A stretch of 64,000 nt of DNA. It comes from Actinopolymorpha rutila (GTDB lineage: Bacteria; Actinomycetota; Actinomycetes; Propionibacteriales; Actinopolymorphaceae). The notes beneath the pieces were generated by a model. The model was not told where the DNA came from and searched no databases. It worked only from the letters and a program-made list of their open reading frames with translations. Location of the stretch: assembly GCF_013407855.1 (NCBI RefSeq), contig NZ_JACBZH010000001.1, positions 5,580,001 through 5,644,000 on the forward strand, in the 5' to 3' direction. Both the position numbers and the translations under genes were made by a program. How positions within the stretch are numbered: the stretch's first letter is position 1; each line of letters starts with the position of its first letter. Below, in pieces: positions 54,037 through 63,257 of the stretch.

Positions 54037-54972
54037 CTGCTACTCCTCACCCTTCTCGGGCCTTCGCCGATGTCTGGCCGGCCGGTCCTGAGCGGAGTCG
54101 CCCTGGAGCGGGTGCCGACTGGTCACACCTCTGTCATCGCGGAATCAGTTGCGGGTGGAGCAGGGAACGAACAACCATCGTCGGTTCTACAACGTTGCAC
54201 TAAGTCTTGTAAAGACCTGACTGCCGCTGGCGAACCACCCGCACTGCCTCGCCTGCCTGCGCGCCATTGAGACCAGCAACTGCTCGCACCATCACCTGAG
54301 ACGACGGCATCGACTCCACCAGCGCCCGTCCCAGCGGCTTGCGACGATCCAAAGGTCACAAGCGACAGCGCTCCGTAGGTGAGCTCGCCGTTGCCCTCGC
54401 ACAGGTGATGATTGCCACAACGTCGCGGTCGTGCGTGCCCAGCCGGAGCTGGTCGGGCCGGCCGGCTCCGACCCCAACCGTCAACCGGAGAGCCGACGGT
54501 TTTGCAGGAAATCTGCAACCGGCCTGCGACCTGCGGCTTTGCCGTTTGGCGGCAGTTCCGCCACAAGTACGCCGCAGACGTTCACCTCACGCGTCACCCA
54601 TCACCGTCGTGCACTGAGCAGGGTCGCAGTAAGTCGGACCGGCTTGTGCTTTAGCAGGGGTTACCGAGCGGTCTCGCCGATGTGACTCCAGATGCTGCCG
54701 GACGGTGCGCCACTACCGCTGGCTCTCCACCTCGTGCGCCTGATCCGCGGCATGGCCCTGTGGTTTGTTCTGGGCAGCAGTCGGTCCGCCGACGACGATC
54801 GCGCCGGGAAGCAGCCCCAGCACCTCAGCGCGGGATATCCAGTACCTGCTGGAGGTGCCAGAGCTGGCCGATGCTTCGCAGTTACCCCAGCACGCAGACA
54901 GCCGATCGATCCCCTCCAGCCGCTCTTACAGATGACACGGACACGACACGACCTGGCCCATTGGCCGTACGG
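54037..54972. other. Long intergenic region, no gene recognised
   Basis: About 935 bases. The first 200 hold the promoter of the GH51-like gene and a LacI-type palindrome. TTGCAG-N5-CTGCAA at 54502-54518 is another short inverted repeat. Open frames on both strands lack conserved features and ribosome sites; probably decayed DNA. Confidence 0.4.
54188..54199. promoter_or_regulatory. LacI-type operator candidate
   Basis: TACAACGTTGCA is a near-perfect palindrome with the central CG and AACGTT core typical of LacI-family operators. It lies about 150 bases upstream of the GH51-like start. The only LacI sequence in the window is the remnant at 47580-47930. Confidence 0.35.
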
Positions 54973-55920
54973 CTACGAGGTGCGCTGCATCTGTACGAAG
55001 GCCTCCAGCATCGGCAGGAATCCCGGAGCGAGTTGGGTGTTGCCGGGCAAGCCGGGCTGCGGGTCGGCAACGAGCAGCCCGTGGTCGGCGCCGGGAAAGA
55101 TCGCCAAGCCGTGCGGATCGCCAGGCAGTTGAAGTAGGCATCGGGCAAAGACCTCGACACTTTCCCGCACGGGTACGAGCTGGTCGGCGCCGCCGAAGAC
55201 GGCGAGTACGGGACAGCCGACCTTCGGCAGCACTTCGGCGGGTTCGAAGTCAAGAGCACGGGCCAGGAAGCTGAGCATCTGCGGGGTGTCAAAGTATCGG
55301 GTCGCAGTTTCGTACCAGACTCGTCCGGCGTACTCGGCCTGCGCTTCGAGGACGGCTCGGACCTCGTCCCCGCGGCGCAACCGCGCCGCACGTTCGTCGA
55401 GCCAAGCCAACGCTTCGGCCATCGCGTCAGCATGGATCCCTTCGGCTACAAGCTCACGTTCGATCCGCACGCGATCCTGCACGGACGGGCTGACCCCCGG
55501 TCCGGACAGTGAGACGACGAAGTCGACGTGCTCTTCCTGAAGCGCGGCCGCGAGCAGCGAGACCCAGCCGCCCTGACTCATGCCGAACAGGCCGACGGGC
55601 CGGCCTGCCACCGATGGGTGCGCCCGCAGAACCCGCAGTGCCGCGAGCGACTCGTGAGCTCGGTCCGCGAAGGTCTGCTCTCGCCAGTCGCCGGGCGAGC
55701 CGCACCCCGGCTTGTCGTGGGCGATCACGGCGAAGCCACCCTCGGTGAGACGTGAAGGCCACTCGCCCCAGTCGTCGAACCGGCCGTCCCCCGAGCCGTG
55801 CACGAGCACGATGCCCGGCACCGGTCCCCTGACCGACGGCACCCAGATGCCAGCACGCAAGCTGCCGGCAGCAGTGGAGATCGATGTGGTGAGGGTGCGC
55901 TCAAACGAGGTCGGCGCCAT
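54973..55920 (-). CDS. Alpha/beta hydrolase (dienelactone hydrolase/acyl-esterase type)
   Basis: 315 residues. Oxyanion strand GIVLVHGSGDGRFDDWGEW, nucleophile elbow GLFGMSQGGW with the catalytic Ser, acid region VLAVFGGADQLVPV and His in FPGADHGLLV. No signal peptide. ATG 55920 follows AGGAAGGA. The gene overlaps the end of the ArsR gene by 20 bases, so it is co-transcribed with its regulator and is the probable target of repression. Confidence 0.9.
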   Translation of the reverse strand: MAPTSFERTLTTSISTAAGSLRAGIWVPSVRGPVPGIVLVHGSGDGRFDDWGEWPSRLTEGGFAVIAHDKPGCGSPGDWREQTFADRAHESLAALRVLRAHPSVAGRPVGLFGMSQGGWVSLLAAALQEEHVDFVVSLSGPGVSPSVQDRVRIERELVAEGIHADAMAEALAWLDERAARLRRGDEVRAVLEAQAEYAGRVWYETATRYFDTPQMLSFLARALDFEPAEVLPKVGCPVLAVFGGADQLVPVRESVEVFARCLLQLPGDPHGLAIFPGADHGLLVADPQPGLPGNTQLAPGFLPMLEAFVQMQRTS

Positions 55921-56521
55921 CAGGCTTGTCCTTCCTGGAATTCGGACCGTCAGCGGTGTCCGGGCCTTCCACCTCCGGGCCGGTCAAGTCCAAAGGTGTG
56001 CCGCCGAGCAGGAATCGAACGAACCTGGCACCGGCCGGCACGGTGGAGGAGTCGGAAAGACGTTCGAGGTACGGCGCGAGGACGGCGCGGAGGCCCTCAG
56101 CGATCACCTCGACCTCGGCAGACGTGACGGGCAACGTCGTCCCGTCGACGTACGTCACCCGGCGCCACTCGTCGGCTTCGCCACCCTGTCTCGCGCTCCA
56201 TCCCAGGATCCGGTTGGCCTCCCGCTGTACGAAGACGCGATGGAGTTCATCGGCTGATGCCCCACCGTCCGAAGGCCACGACTGCTCGATGTCGATCAAG
56301 CGCCACGGCCGCTCGCGTCGGTCACCGCTGTTGGGCGCCTGCTCGACAAACCCGTACTTGGCGAGTTGACGGAGGTGGAATGAGCATGATGCCTGTGACG
56401 TGCCGAGGCGGCTTGCGCATGTGGCCGCGGTGGCCGGGCCCAGAGCTCCGAGCAGTTCGATGAGGTCCAGCCGCAGTGGATGTGACATCGCCCGGAGAGC
56501 TTGCGGATCGGTTATGTGCAC
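55901..56521 (-). CDS. ArsR-type winged-helix regulator
   Basis: 206 residues. The HTH at about 5-85 reads ITDPQALRAMSHPLRLDLIELL, TCASRLGTSQASCSFHLRQLAKYGFVEQAP. The C-terminal half has a family-typical helical domain (ELHRVFVQREANRILGWSARQ). No ArsR metal-binding CxC. GTG 56521 fits the usual family start (HITDPQALRA) and lies only two bases from a perfect 20-bp inverted repeat, so translation is leaderless or the repeat overlaps the promoter. Autoregulation is likely. Confidence 0.88.
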   Translation of the reverse strand: MHITDPQALRAMSHPLRLDLIELLGALGPATAATCASRLGTSQASCSFHLRQLAKYGFVEQAPNSGDRRERPWRLIDIEQSWPSDGGASADELHRVFVQREANRILGWSARQGGEADEWRRVTYVDGTTLPVTSAEVEVIAEGLRAVLAPYLERLSDSSTVPAGARFVRFLLGGTPLDLTGPEVEGPDTADGPNSRKDKPDGADLV

Positions 56522-56523
56522 AT

Positions 56524-56568
56524 GCCAAAGGTAGCTTTGACGTCGAGAACGTCAAAGCTACCTTTGGC
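56524..56568. promoter_or_regulatory. Perfect 20-bp inverted repeat at the ArsR start
   Basis: The 20 bases at 56524-56543 are exactly complementary to 56549-56568, with a 5-base centre. Each arm contains CAAAG-N4-CTTTG, itself an inverted repeat. Two dimer sites in one palindrome directly at the start of the ArsR/hydrolase operon make this a strong operator candidate. Confidence 0.8.
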
Positions 56569-57657
56569 AAATTCCGCCGCTAGTCGCGTGTACCCGTCCT
56601 CGCTTCCGAACCGCCTTACCGGGGTTGGGCGAGTCGACACCCTGCAGTCAGGAACCGCGCAGGCCGCGGCCCGCCGGAGTGGGTCCCGGTGGGGCCGGAG
56701 CCGGGTCCGCCGGACGCGGAAGAGTCGCTGGCGGACATTCTCGCCTCCCACTGGGAGCCAGTACTGCCGCCTGAACCAGCCGACACCATCGTCATCGCCT
56801 CCCACGGGCCGAACTGGATCACCGTCCTGTCCGCAGGCGATCCTCCAAACCTGAAGCGGCGGACCTGAGTGGCGACCTGGCGGGGCAACGACGACTCCGA
56901 CAGTCCTGTCGCGATGGCGGAGTGCCCGGTGTCCCACCGCCGTGGCGTGTATGAGCGGGCCGCCCGCCAGAGGGCCGCGACTGGGCTCGAACATGGCGAC
57001 GGCATGACCGAGCCCCGCGAGTTGCAGCTACCGCCGCCGGTGAACCTGGCGCCGGACCTCGACTGTGGCACGGTACGCATCTCCTGGACTACGGCCGCCC
57101 GGCCTGGCACGCCGTGTGGTTCGACATCTACGCCGAGCTCGCAGAGTTCAATCACGAGACGGCGCTTGTGGATTCGACCTCCGGTGCGACCTGTCTGGGA
57201 CTTTCCTCCGGCATCGCCTCTCAGCCCCTGCGCGGTCGCAGTAGGCAGTGGAGTCAGAGCCAACCAGGTAAGACTGCTCAGCCGGGAACCAGGTACTTGA
57301 CTAGCACTCGCCCCCGGCTCATCCTCACGGCAACGAGCCTGCAGTTCGGGCCTCTTGGTTTCCCCACCACCACTGCAAATCTGCCTGCTCGGCCATTCGG
57401 CTCGGCCGGCGCGCACCCTTCCCGTTCGGGATCACGTTGTCTGCCCCACGTTCAAAGAGACCTGGATGACATGAGTGACTGGTCGGTATCAGTTCGTAGC
57501 CAGGTGGCAGTAGAGCTTTCGTGGCTGTCCCCAAGCCAGGCGTCGCGTCCACCACCACATCATCATCGGACGCCGAAACCCCATCCGGTGTCCTCTTCCC
57601 CGCTTGCAGCGCCTGCCGTCTGGCTCACTCACACGGGTAGAAGCGGAGTAATTTCAG
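56569..57657. other. Long region of broken reading frames
   Basis: About 1,090 bases without an assignable gene. On the plus strand short pieces look protein-like (DAEESLADILASHWEPVLPP and TIVIASHGPNWITVLSAGDPP up to 56868; HAVWFDIYAELAEFNHETALVDSTS near 57110), but they lie in different frames. I read this as a decayed gene or genes of unknown type. Confidence 0.4.
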
Positions 57658-57999
57658 ATGCAAATTAACATGTATTACAAGATGATCACCGCATTCGTTG
57701 GATGCGTGGCAACCTGGGCTGTTGCGGCCCTTCAGGACGGCGCGGTCTCGCCCAATGACTGGGGCGGGCTCGTCATAGCTCTGGGAACTGCGGTGACGGT
57801 CTACGTGGTGCCCAACGTGCGCGGAAGCGTAGGCGCCTACGCCAAGACGTTCGCTGCCGTGTTGGGCGCGGCCGGGACGTGGGTCTCCAGCGCTCTGCCG
57901 GCCGGCGTCACCGGTCAGGAGTGGGCGGCTCTCGTCTTGGCTGTCGTGACCGGACTGGGCGTCTTGGCTGTGCCTGGACCCGTCTCCGACCACACGTGA
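57658..57999 (+). CDS. Holin-like phage membrane protein
   Basis: 113 residues with three hydrophobic stretches (MITAFVGCVATWAVAALQDG, WGGLVIALGTAVTVYVVPN, WAALVLAVVTGLGVLAVPG) and the DWGGLVIALGTAVTVYVVPN pattern of actinophage holins. ATG 57658 follows GCGGAG. No endolysin is adjacent. Together with the tailspike 7 kb left it may be phage debris, or may serve release of the contractile system encoded to the right. Confidence 0.7.
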   Translation: MQINMYYKMITAFVGCVATWAVAALQDGAVSPNDWGGLVIALGTAVTVYVVPNVRGSVGAYAKTFAAVLGAAGTWVSSALPAGVTGQEWAALVLAVVTGLGVLAVPGPVSDHT

Positions 58000-58122
58000 A
58001 CAAGGGCCGAGGTGGACGCTTCGCTCACAGGCTCGCCTGCCGGCATGTCCTAGGCGCCCGTAAGGCCGTGCGTACAACCACCGACGGACTCGACGTCGCG
58101 CTCTGAGATGACCGGGGGCAGG

Positions 58123-58800
58123 ATGCGCATACTCGTCTTCTCGCCGGTACGCCTGTTCGGCGAGGGCATCAGCGCATTCCTGCTTTCGCTCAACCGGTTC
58201 GACGCCGTGTTGGTGGAACACGACGCAACCGCGCTCGAAGCCACCGCCGTCGAGTTCCGCGCCGACCTTGCCCTCTTCGACGTCACCAGCGAAAAGTCCC
58301 TCCCGGTCGCCCAGACCCTGAAGGCGTTGTGCCCGGACGTCATGACGATCGCGATGGCAGTGCCGGAGGTGGCCGAGAACGTCATCGCCTGCGCCGACGC
58401 CGGCTTCGCCGCCTACATCCCACGCAACGCCTCCGCCGCGGAGATGCTGGCAATCGTCGACCGTGCGCTGTGCGGCGAAACCGTCTGCGCACCGCGTATC
58501 GCCCGCTCGCTGTTCGACGAGCTGTCCCGCCGCCGGGCCACCCACCCACCTCCCGATCCGGACGATTGCCTCACACTTCGGGAGATCGAGACGGCGCGAA
58601 TGCTGGCCCGTGGCCTTTCCAACAAGGAGATCGCCAGGGAACTGCAGCTGAGCGTCGCGACCGTGAAAAACCATGTGCACTCGGTACTCCAGAAGTTGCA
58701 GGTACGCAGCCGCGCCCAGGTCGCCACCCTGCTGGTCGACAACCCCTGGGTACTTCGCTTTCCGATCAGCCGCCCGGTTGCCTCCAGGTTGGATGCGTGA
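58123..58800 (+). CDS. LuxR-family response-regulator-like protein
   Basis: 225 residues from ATG 58123, which follows GGGGGCAGG and begins as the family does (MRILVFSPVRLFGEGISA). An ATG at 58108 would add five residues. The receiver-like domain has LALFDVTSE with a candidate phospho-Asp, but the acidic pair at the end of strand 1 is missing, so phosphorylation is doubtful. The LuxR HTH is LTLREIETARMLARGLSNKEIARELQLSVATVKNHVHSVLQKL. Divergent neighbour of the injection-system genes, where LuxR regulators are common. Confidence 0.88.
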   Translation: MRILVFSPVRLFGEGISAFLLSLNRFDAVLVEHDATALEATAVEFRADLALFDVTSEKSLPVAQTLKALCPDVMTIAMAVPEVAENVIACADAGFAAYIPRNASAAEMLAIVDRALCGETVCAPRIARSLFDELSRRRATHPPPDPDDCLTLREIETARMLARGLSNKEIARELQLSVATVKNHVHSVLQKLQVRSRAQVATLLVDNPWVLRFPISRPVASRLDA

Positions 58801-58855
58801 GCGACGGGTCAGCCTCCCGACGCGCTGGCGACTCACCTCCGCGTGCAGGAGATCT

Positions 58856-61069
58856 TCAGTTGGGCTCCGCAGTCGGGCTGGGAGGACCTGTCAGCCGGCC
58901 GGTGTCGAGAAGGCCGCCGCCGCCATACCGCGCCTGGTACTTCCGCAGATGTTGTTGCCAGGATGTGACCGTCGTGGCGTCGAACCAGTCGTCGCCGGGA
59001 GTGCGCAGGGAGGAGTCGATGAAGTCCGGCTCAGGCACGAAGTCGGGAGCCGTGACCACCGCTGCCAGATCGGGGTCGTTCATCACCGACTCCTTGGCGA
59101 ACGCATCGATTCGTGAGCCACGGTGGCGGGCTGCAGCCCTCGGATTGGTCCTGATGTCGATCTCCTGGTTTCGGGTGTAGCCCTCGACCTCGAACCGCGC
59201 ACGCGCAGCGTCGACGTGCTGCTGCAGCCGCTTCCTGAGCCAGGCTCTGCGGACGCTCGGAGGCGCGGACGGCGGTGGCGGCGCGGTTGCTCCGGGCGGC
59301 CTGTACGGCTTCCGTGGCGCACCGGGAACCTCACCTTCGTCGGCTGTACGGCGCTCCCGCGGGCTGTTCAGTTCGTCCGGATCGGAGGGGCTCCGCCGAC
59401 CGCTGCCGGTGCCCTCGGTCAGCTCATCGTGGACGGCGGCGATGTCCTCGGCGGTACTGCCGGGGTGCGGCTCTGAGGTCGCGCGGCCGCGGTTCGCCGC
59501 CGGTTGCGGCTTTGGCGGTCGGGACGTGCCGGATCGCCGGGTCTCCACGACCGGTTCCAGTGCGGGTGGGTGGGTCTCGACGGTGAAGTCATCACCTACT
59601 CCCGACGCGCTGGCGCCGCCGCTGCGAGGCGGCGCTGACGCCTTCGCCTCCGCGGACCCGGCCGTGGTGTTGGCCCGCTCGACGGTCTTCCGCGTCGTCG
59701 ACCCGCGTTGCCTTTCGGCGAACCACTTTGCCAGCCGGCTCTCGCCGACGGTCTTCGCGAACCTTGTACCGGACAGGGCCTCACCGCCCTTCTTCATGAG
59801 GTAGGCGGCCACGACGACAAGAATCGCGCTGACGAGGATCCCCAGAGCGTCGGCAAGAGTCTGGCCCGCCTGGTCGATCTTCTTCTTGTCTCCATTGGCG
59901 TTCCAGACCTGACCGATGAAGCTGGCGAGCTGCCCGAGCAGGCTGCCCGCGACGCTGACGATCGCCTCGATCAACATCGCCAGGCCGTATGCCTCCAGGA
60001 TGAGCAGCCCGACCTCGAAACCGATCTCCGCGCCGGGGACCGCGCCGACACCGCCGAACAGGGCGCCGATCAGGGCGCCGACGGCGGTGCTCACGCCGAG
60101 GATCTTTGCTGCGTCGACGGCGAAGTCGACCAGGCCGGTTAGCAGACCGAGCGCCGCGTCGCCGGCGTGGTGCGTGATCGAAGGCAGGATGTACTTGTGT
60201 GCCGCCGCCACGGCGTCCCGAAAGTCCTTCAGCTTCTGCTCGATCTTCTTGACGAGGCGCGTCACCTCGCCGGTCACGGTGCCGCTGCCGACGTCCATGC
60301 GCGCCGCGAAGCCGAAGCTGGGGATCCAGAGGTCGTAGCCGGCCTTCAGGAGGGTGTCGGAAGCATCGCGGCCGCTGATCAGCCAGTTGCCAACGTCGTC
60401 CATCCAGTCAGTCTTGACGACGAAGGCGTCGCCCTTGTTCACCGCTCGGATCGCGTTGATGAAGTGGTTGATGTTCTGGTCGGCGGTGCTTTCGTTCCCG
60501 CGGATGCCGTACTGCTCCTTCACCAGCCCCCAGAACGTCTGGCCGCTACGGATCCGCACCATGGTCAGGCCCGGATCCTGCTCGATCAGGTCGCGCGGGG
60601 GAAAGTGAATCCGAGGCGCGTAGAGAAAGCCGACGCCTTTCGTCGCCGTCGCCACCTTCTGCCAGCCGGGGTGCAGCGACTCGTCCTCCACCACGTGAAC
60701 GCGGGCACCAAAGGCCAGCTTGGCCATGGAGGTCGACGTCTGGTCGGGACCGGCACGCAGGTTCAACCCTTCTTCGCGAACGAACGCCACTCGCCGAGCT
60801 TCACTCCGCTGAGCCGCCTCAAGATCGACCCCGACTGGCAGAGCATCGGCTCGGGTCACCACGCCCCCGGCCCGTTGAGTCTCGCTGACGTTGCCTGCAC
60901 CGGTGGCCGGCCTGCCAACGACGGCCGACACGCCGCGGTTGCCCAGGCGACGCTGCAGGTCGGCTGGCGCCACCTGGGCCGATCGCCGCGCTGCGCCCGC
61001 GGCAGCCGGCGGGCGACGTTCCGGGCCTGCCCGGTGGGTCGGAGACGCCGGTGTCGGAGTCGGAGTCAT
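58856..61069 (-). CDS. Multidomain toxin-like cargo protein of an injection system
   Basis: 737 residues. The N-terminus has the LQRRLGNRGV motif (about 38-47) seen in proteins of eCIS loci. Then come an SH3b-like domain (about 92-158: EEGLNLRAGPDQTSTSMAKLAFGARVHVV), a LysM-like segment (MVRIRSGQTFWGLVKEQYG), a hydrophobic Gly-rich helical region at about 310-440 (ALIGALFGGVGAVPGAEIGFEVG), a disordered Pro/Ser/Arg linker, and a C-terminal domain (about 615-737) with NQEIDIRTNP, GSRIDAFAKESV and WFDATTVTSWQQHLRKYQARYG, which might be a nuclease-like toxin. ATG 61069 follows GAGGAG. No secretion signal, as expected for CIS cargo. Function inferred, not proven. Confidence 0.7.
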   Translation of the reverse strand: MTPTPTPASPTHRAGPERRPPAAAGAARRSAQVAPADLQRRLGNRGVSAVVGRPATGAGNVSETQRAGGVVTRADALPVGVDLEAAQRSEARRVAFVREEGLNLRAGPDQTSTSMAKLAFGARVHVVEDESLHPGWQKVATATKGVGFLYAPRIHFPPRDLIEQDPGLTMVRIRSGQTFWGLVKEQYGIRGNESTADQNINHFINAIRAVNKGDAFVVKTDWMDDVGNWLISGRDASDTLLKAGYDLWIPSFGFAARMDVGSGTVTGEVTRLVKKIEQKLKDFRDAVAAAHKYILPSITHHAGDAALGLLTGLVDFAVDAAKILGVSTAVGALIGALFGGVGAVPGAEIGFEVGLLILEAYGLAMLIEAIVSVAGSLLGQLASFIGQVWNANGDKKKIDQAGQTLADALGILVSAILVVVAAYLMKKGGEALSGTRFAKTVGESRLAKWFAERQRGSTTRKTVERANTTAGSAEAKASAPPRSGGASASGVGDDFTVETHPPALEPVVETRRSGTSRPPKPQPAANRGRATSEPHPGSTAEDIAAVHDELTEGTGSGRRSPSDPDELNSPRERRTADEGEVPGAPRKPYRPPGATAPPPPSAPPSVRRAWLRKRLQQHVDAARARFEVEGYTRNQEIDIRTNPRAAARHRGSRIDAFAKESVMNDPDLAAVVTAPDFVPEPDFIDSSLRTPGDDWFDATTVTSWQQHLRKYQARYGGGGLLDTGRLTGPPSPTAEPN

Positions 61070-61076
61070 TGCTCCT

Positions 61077-61865
61077 CTATCCCTTCTCCGGAGCCCGCTT
61101 TTCGAGGGCGGCGACCCGCTCGGTGAGCTTGGAAAGCTCGTTCGCCATGGTCGTTACTGTCCCGACCAGATCGCCAGGGCCCGCGCAGACGGCTTCTACG
61201 GGCTTCACCCACCGCCGTCCGCTGGTGTCCGGCTGGTCGACGATCCCCCTGTCCTTGTCCAGCGCCACGCACCCCAGCAGGATCCAGCTCTCCCCGCAGC
61301 CGCACGCGGAGCATGCGGTCAGCGCGGTGCACGCCGAGGTCTCCTCACCCGGCCTCCGACGGCACACCCGGTCGCCCAGCGCGTCGAGCTCCGGCTCGGT
61401 GAACGCCTTCACCATGACGTAGTCACGGACCCGGCGGCAGTCGAAGCGGGGCTCGTCGAGATCGCACGTACAGGCATCGTGTGGCGCCTCGTCGGAGGTG
61501 ATGCGCCGCACGGCGATGCAGACCCTGTCCGGCGGAGGCTCGCAGGCGCACGCCTCGGGGCTCAGGTCGAGTTCCACGGGGGCGCACAGTTCGATCGGAT
61601 AGCCGCGGCCGTCGATGGCGACCCCGCGGTCGACACACAGCACCCAGCCGCCGCGATCGGACTGCTTGGGCCGCAACGCCAGGCCGCACACGACACCGCA
61701 CCCGAAGAAGGCTTGGAACACGGTGAGCAGCAGGCTGGTCGGGTAACGCATGGCCGCGTCCAGGTCGTCCGCGGTGACGATCATGCCGTCGCGGAACGAG
61801 ACGGCTTCGATGGTGGTGGGCTTGGTCGTCTCGGGAAGTACGTAGGTGCGCTCGGTGGTCGTCAT
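61077..61865 (-). CDS. Cysteine-rich eCIS-associated protein (short form)
   Basis: 262 residues. The N-terminal part SFRDGMIVTADDLDAAMRYPTSLLLTVFQAFFGCGVVCGLAL shares its layout with the next protein (RPRQMLTAHQLN ... VHGYGVVVGLGL). More than a dozen Cys follow, many as CxC or CxxC (CACEPPPD, CTCDLDE, ACSACGCGESW). The C-terminus is a short coiled coil (ANELSKLTERVAALEK) fit for trimerisation. ATG 61865 follows GAGAGAG. It lies 7 bases before the cargo gene. I infer a baseplate or fibre appendage. Confidence 0.65.
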   Translation of the reverse strand: MTTTERTYVLPETTKPTTIEAVSFRDGMIVTADDLDAAMRYPTSLLLTVFQAFFGCGVVCGLALRPKQSDRGGWVLCVDRGVAIDGRGYPIELCAPVELDLSPEACACEPPPDRVCIAVRRITSDEAPHDACTCDLDEPRFDCRRVRDYVMVKAFTEPELDALGDRVCRRRPGEETSACTALTACSACGCGESWILLGCVALDKDRGIVDQPDTSGRRWVKPVEAVCAGPGDLVGTVTTMANELSKLTERVAALEKRAPEKG

Positions 61866-61890
61866 GGCTCTCTCTCAAGGGTCAGGGCGG

Positions 61891-63240
61891 TCAGTCCGCG
61901 GAGTTGTCTGCGGTACGAGAGTCGACGCGGTGGCGGCGGGCAACGCGGAACGCCGAGACGAAGTCGCCGCCGGGCCGCTCGTGACCGCGCTCACCATGCG
62001 CGATGTCGAGGGGGCGGGCGTCCAGCATGCGTCCGCAGGTGTCGCGCAGCAGCTGTCCGCGGATCGTCACCTCGACCTGGGCCCCGCCGAACAGGCTGGA
62101 TCGCCGCCCGGTCACTTCGGCCGCCAGCCAGTCCGACTCCGGCACGAGCCGGACGACGCACGCACAGCGCTCCGCGTCGCCTTCCTCGTCGACGTAGACG
62201 AACCGCATCGGCACCTGCCGGGGCAGCCAGTAATCGGCGTCCTCCTCCTGGGTGCGGACGGTGACGAAGATGCCGGCTTGGTTGATCGTCGCGATTCGGA
62301 CCGGCCGGGTGAACCGAATCTCCAACCCTTCGGCGATCCGCTCGGCGAACTCCGGCCACGGGACTCGTTTCCGCCAGCCGCCATCTATCCAGTCCTGCCA
62401 CGAGATCTCCTCCACCCGCGGCAGCCGAACGTCGCAACCTTTCACCAGCTCGTAGAGCAGCGGGTTGCGGTAGACGAAAGGCCGCACCGCGCAGACGTCG
62501 GGCGACTCCGTCGCGAATCCGTAGCACGGCTCGCAGCCCGGATCGGCCAGGTTGCGTATCTGCACGCAGGCGATCGGGACGCAGACGTCGGGATCGGGGT
62601 CGTACCACCAGCCGTCGAGGCCGGTGGCGCACAGTTCGCCCGGCTCGGCGAGCACCCAGTCGACGTCCGGACTCACCGGGACGTTGCTGGGGTCGGGGCC
62701 GGGGCGGGCACCGGTACGGCGGCACACATAGGCGTCGTGGCCGATGCACGCACCGTCCGGGTGGTGCGCGCAGTGCCGGTCGACCGGGGCGCACTCCGGT
62801 CGCAGGGTGAAGACCACACCCTCCTTCCGCCACTGGGCCCGCTCGCCCGCGAACGGGAAGCAGCCGTCGGTGTCCGGGAGGTGGGTGGCGAAGTGCGCGC
62901 TGAGGGTGTAGCTGCCCTCCGCGGTCGGGGGCTCGCCGACGATGTCGGACGGCCTGATGTGACCGCCCTTCCAGTAGAGCATGCGTCCGTGGCGGTCCAG
63001 GGCGAGCCCGCCGGTGAGCTCGACGCACCCGTGCTCGACGATCAGGGCGCCGTCTTCGTCGACGGCCAGCCCGAGCCCGACGACCACGCCGTAGCCGTGC
63101 ACGGCCCGGTTCAGCAGCTGTTCCCGCAGTATCTCGTCGGCCAGGCCCGCGTTGAGCTGGTGTGCGGTCAGCATCTGGCGGGGCCGGAAGCTGGGTCGGG
63201 CCGACCACACGCTGCGCTCCGCCGGGTTCTTCGTGGGCAT
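61891..63240 (-). CDS. Cysteine-rich eCIS-associated protein (long form)
   Basis: 449 residues, starting PSFRPRQMLTAHQLNAGLADEILREQLLNRAVHGYGVVVGLGLAVD, the same 'LTadxLN ... hGxGVvxGL' module as its shorter neighbour. Many Cys and CxxC pairs (CIGHDAYVC, CEPCYGF, CACVV) and Trp-rich segments follow. ATG 63240 follows AAAGGAG. It is 25 bases before the short form and 17 after the tail protein, so all belong to one operon. Likely a structural or assembly protein; zinc or disulfides could stabilise it. Confidence 0.65.
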   Translation of the reverse strand: MPTKNPAERSVWSARPSFRPRQMLTAHQLNAGLADEILREQLLNRAVHGYGVVVGLGLAVDEDGALIVEHGCVELTGGLALDRHGRMLYWKGGHIRPSDIVGEPPTAEGSYTLSAHFATHLPDTDGCFPFAGERAQWRKEGVVFTLRPECAPVDRHCAHHPDGACIGHDAYVCRRTGARPGPDPSNVPVSPDVDWVLAEPGELCATGLDGWWYDPDPDVCVPIACVQIRNLADPGCEPCYGFATESPDVCAVRPFVYRNPLLYELVKGCDVRLPRVEEISWQDWIDGGWRKRVPWPEFAERIAEGLEIRFTRPVRIATINQAGIFVTVRTQEEDADYWLPRQVPMRFVYVDEEGDAERCACVVRLVPESDWLAAEVTGRRSSLFGGAQVEVTIRGQLLRDTCGRMLDARPLDIAHGERGHERPGGDFVSAFRVARRHRVDSRTADNSAD

Positions 63241-63257
63241 CGATCGCTCCTTTGTCG

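Noticed and set aside
54502..54518. TTGCAG-N5-CTGCAA inverted repeat
   Set aside because: Only six base pairs, about 470 bases from the nearest gene start; could be chance.
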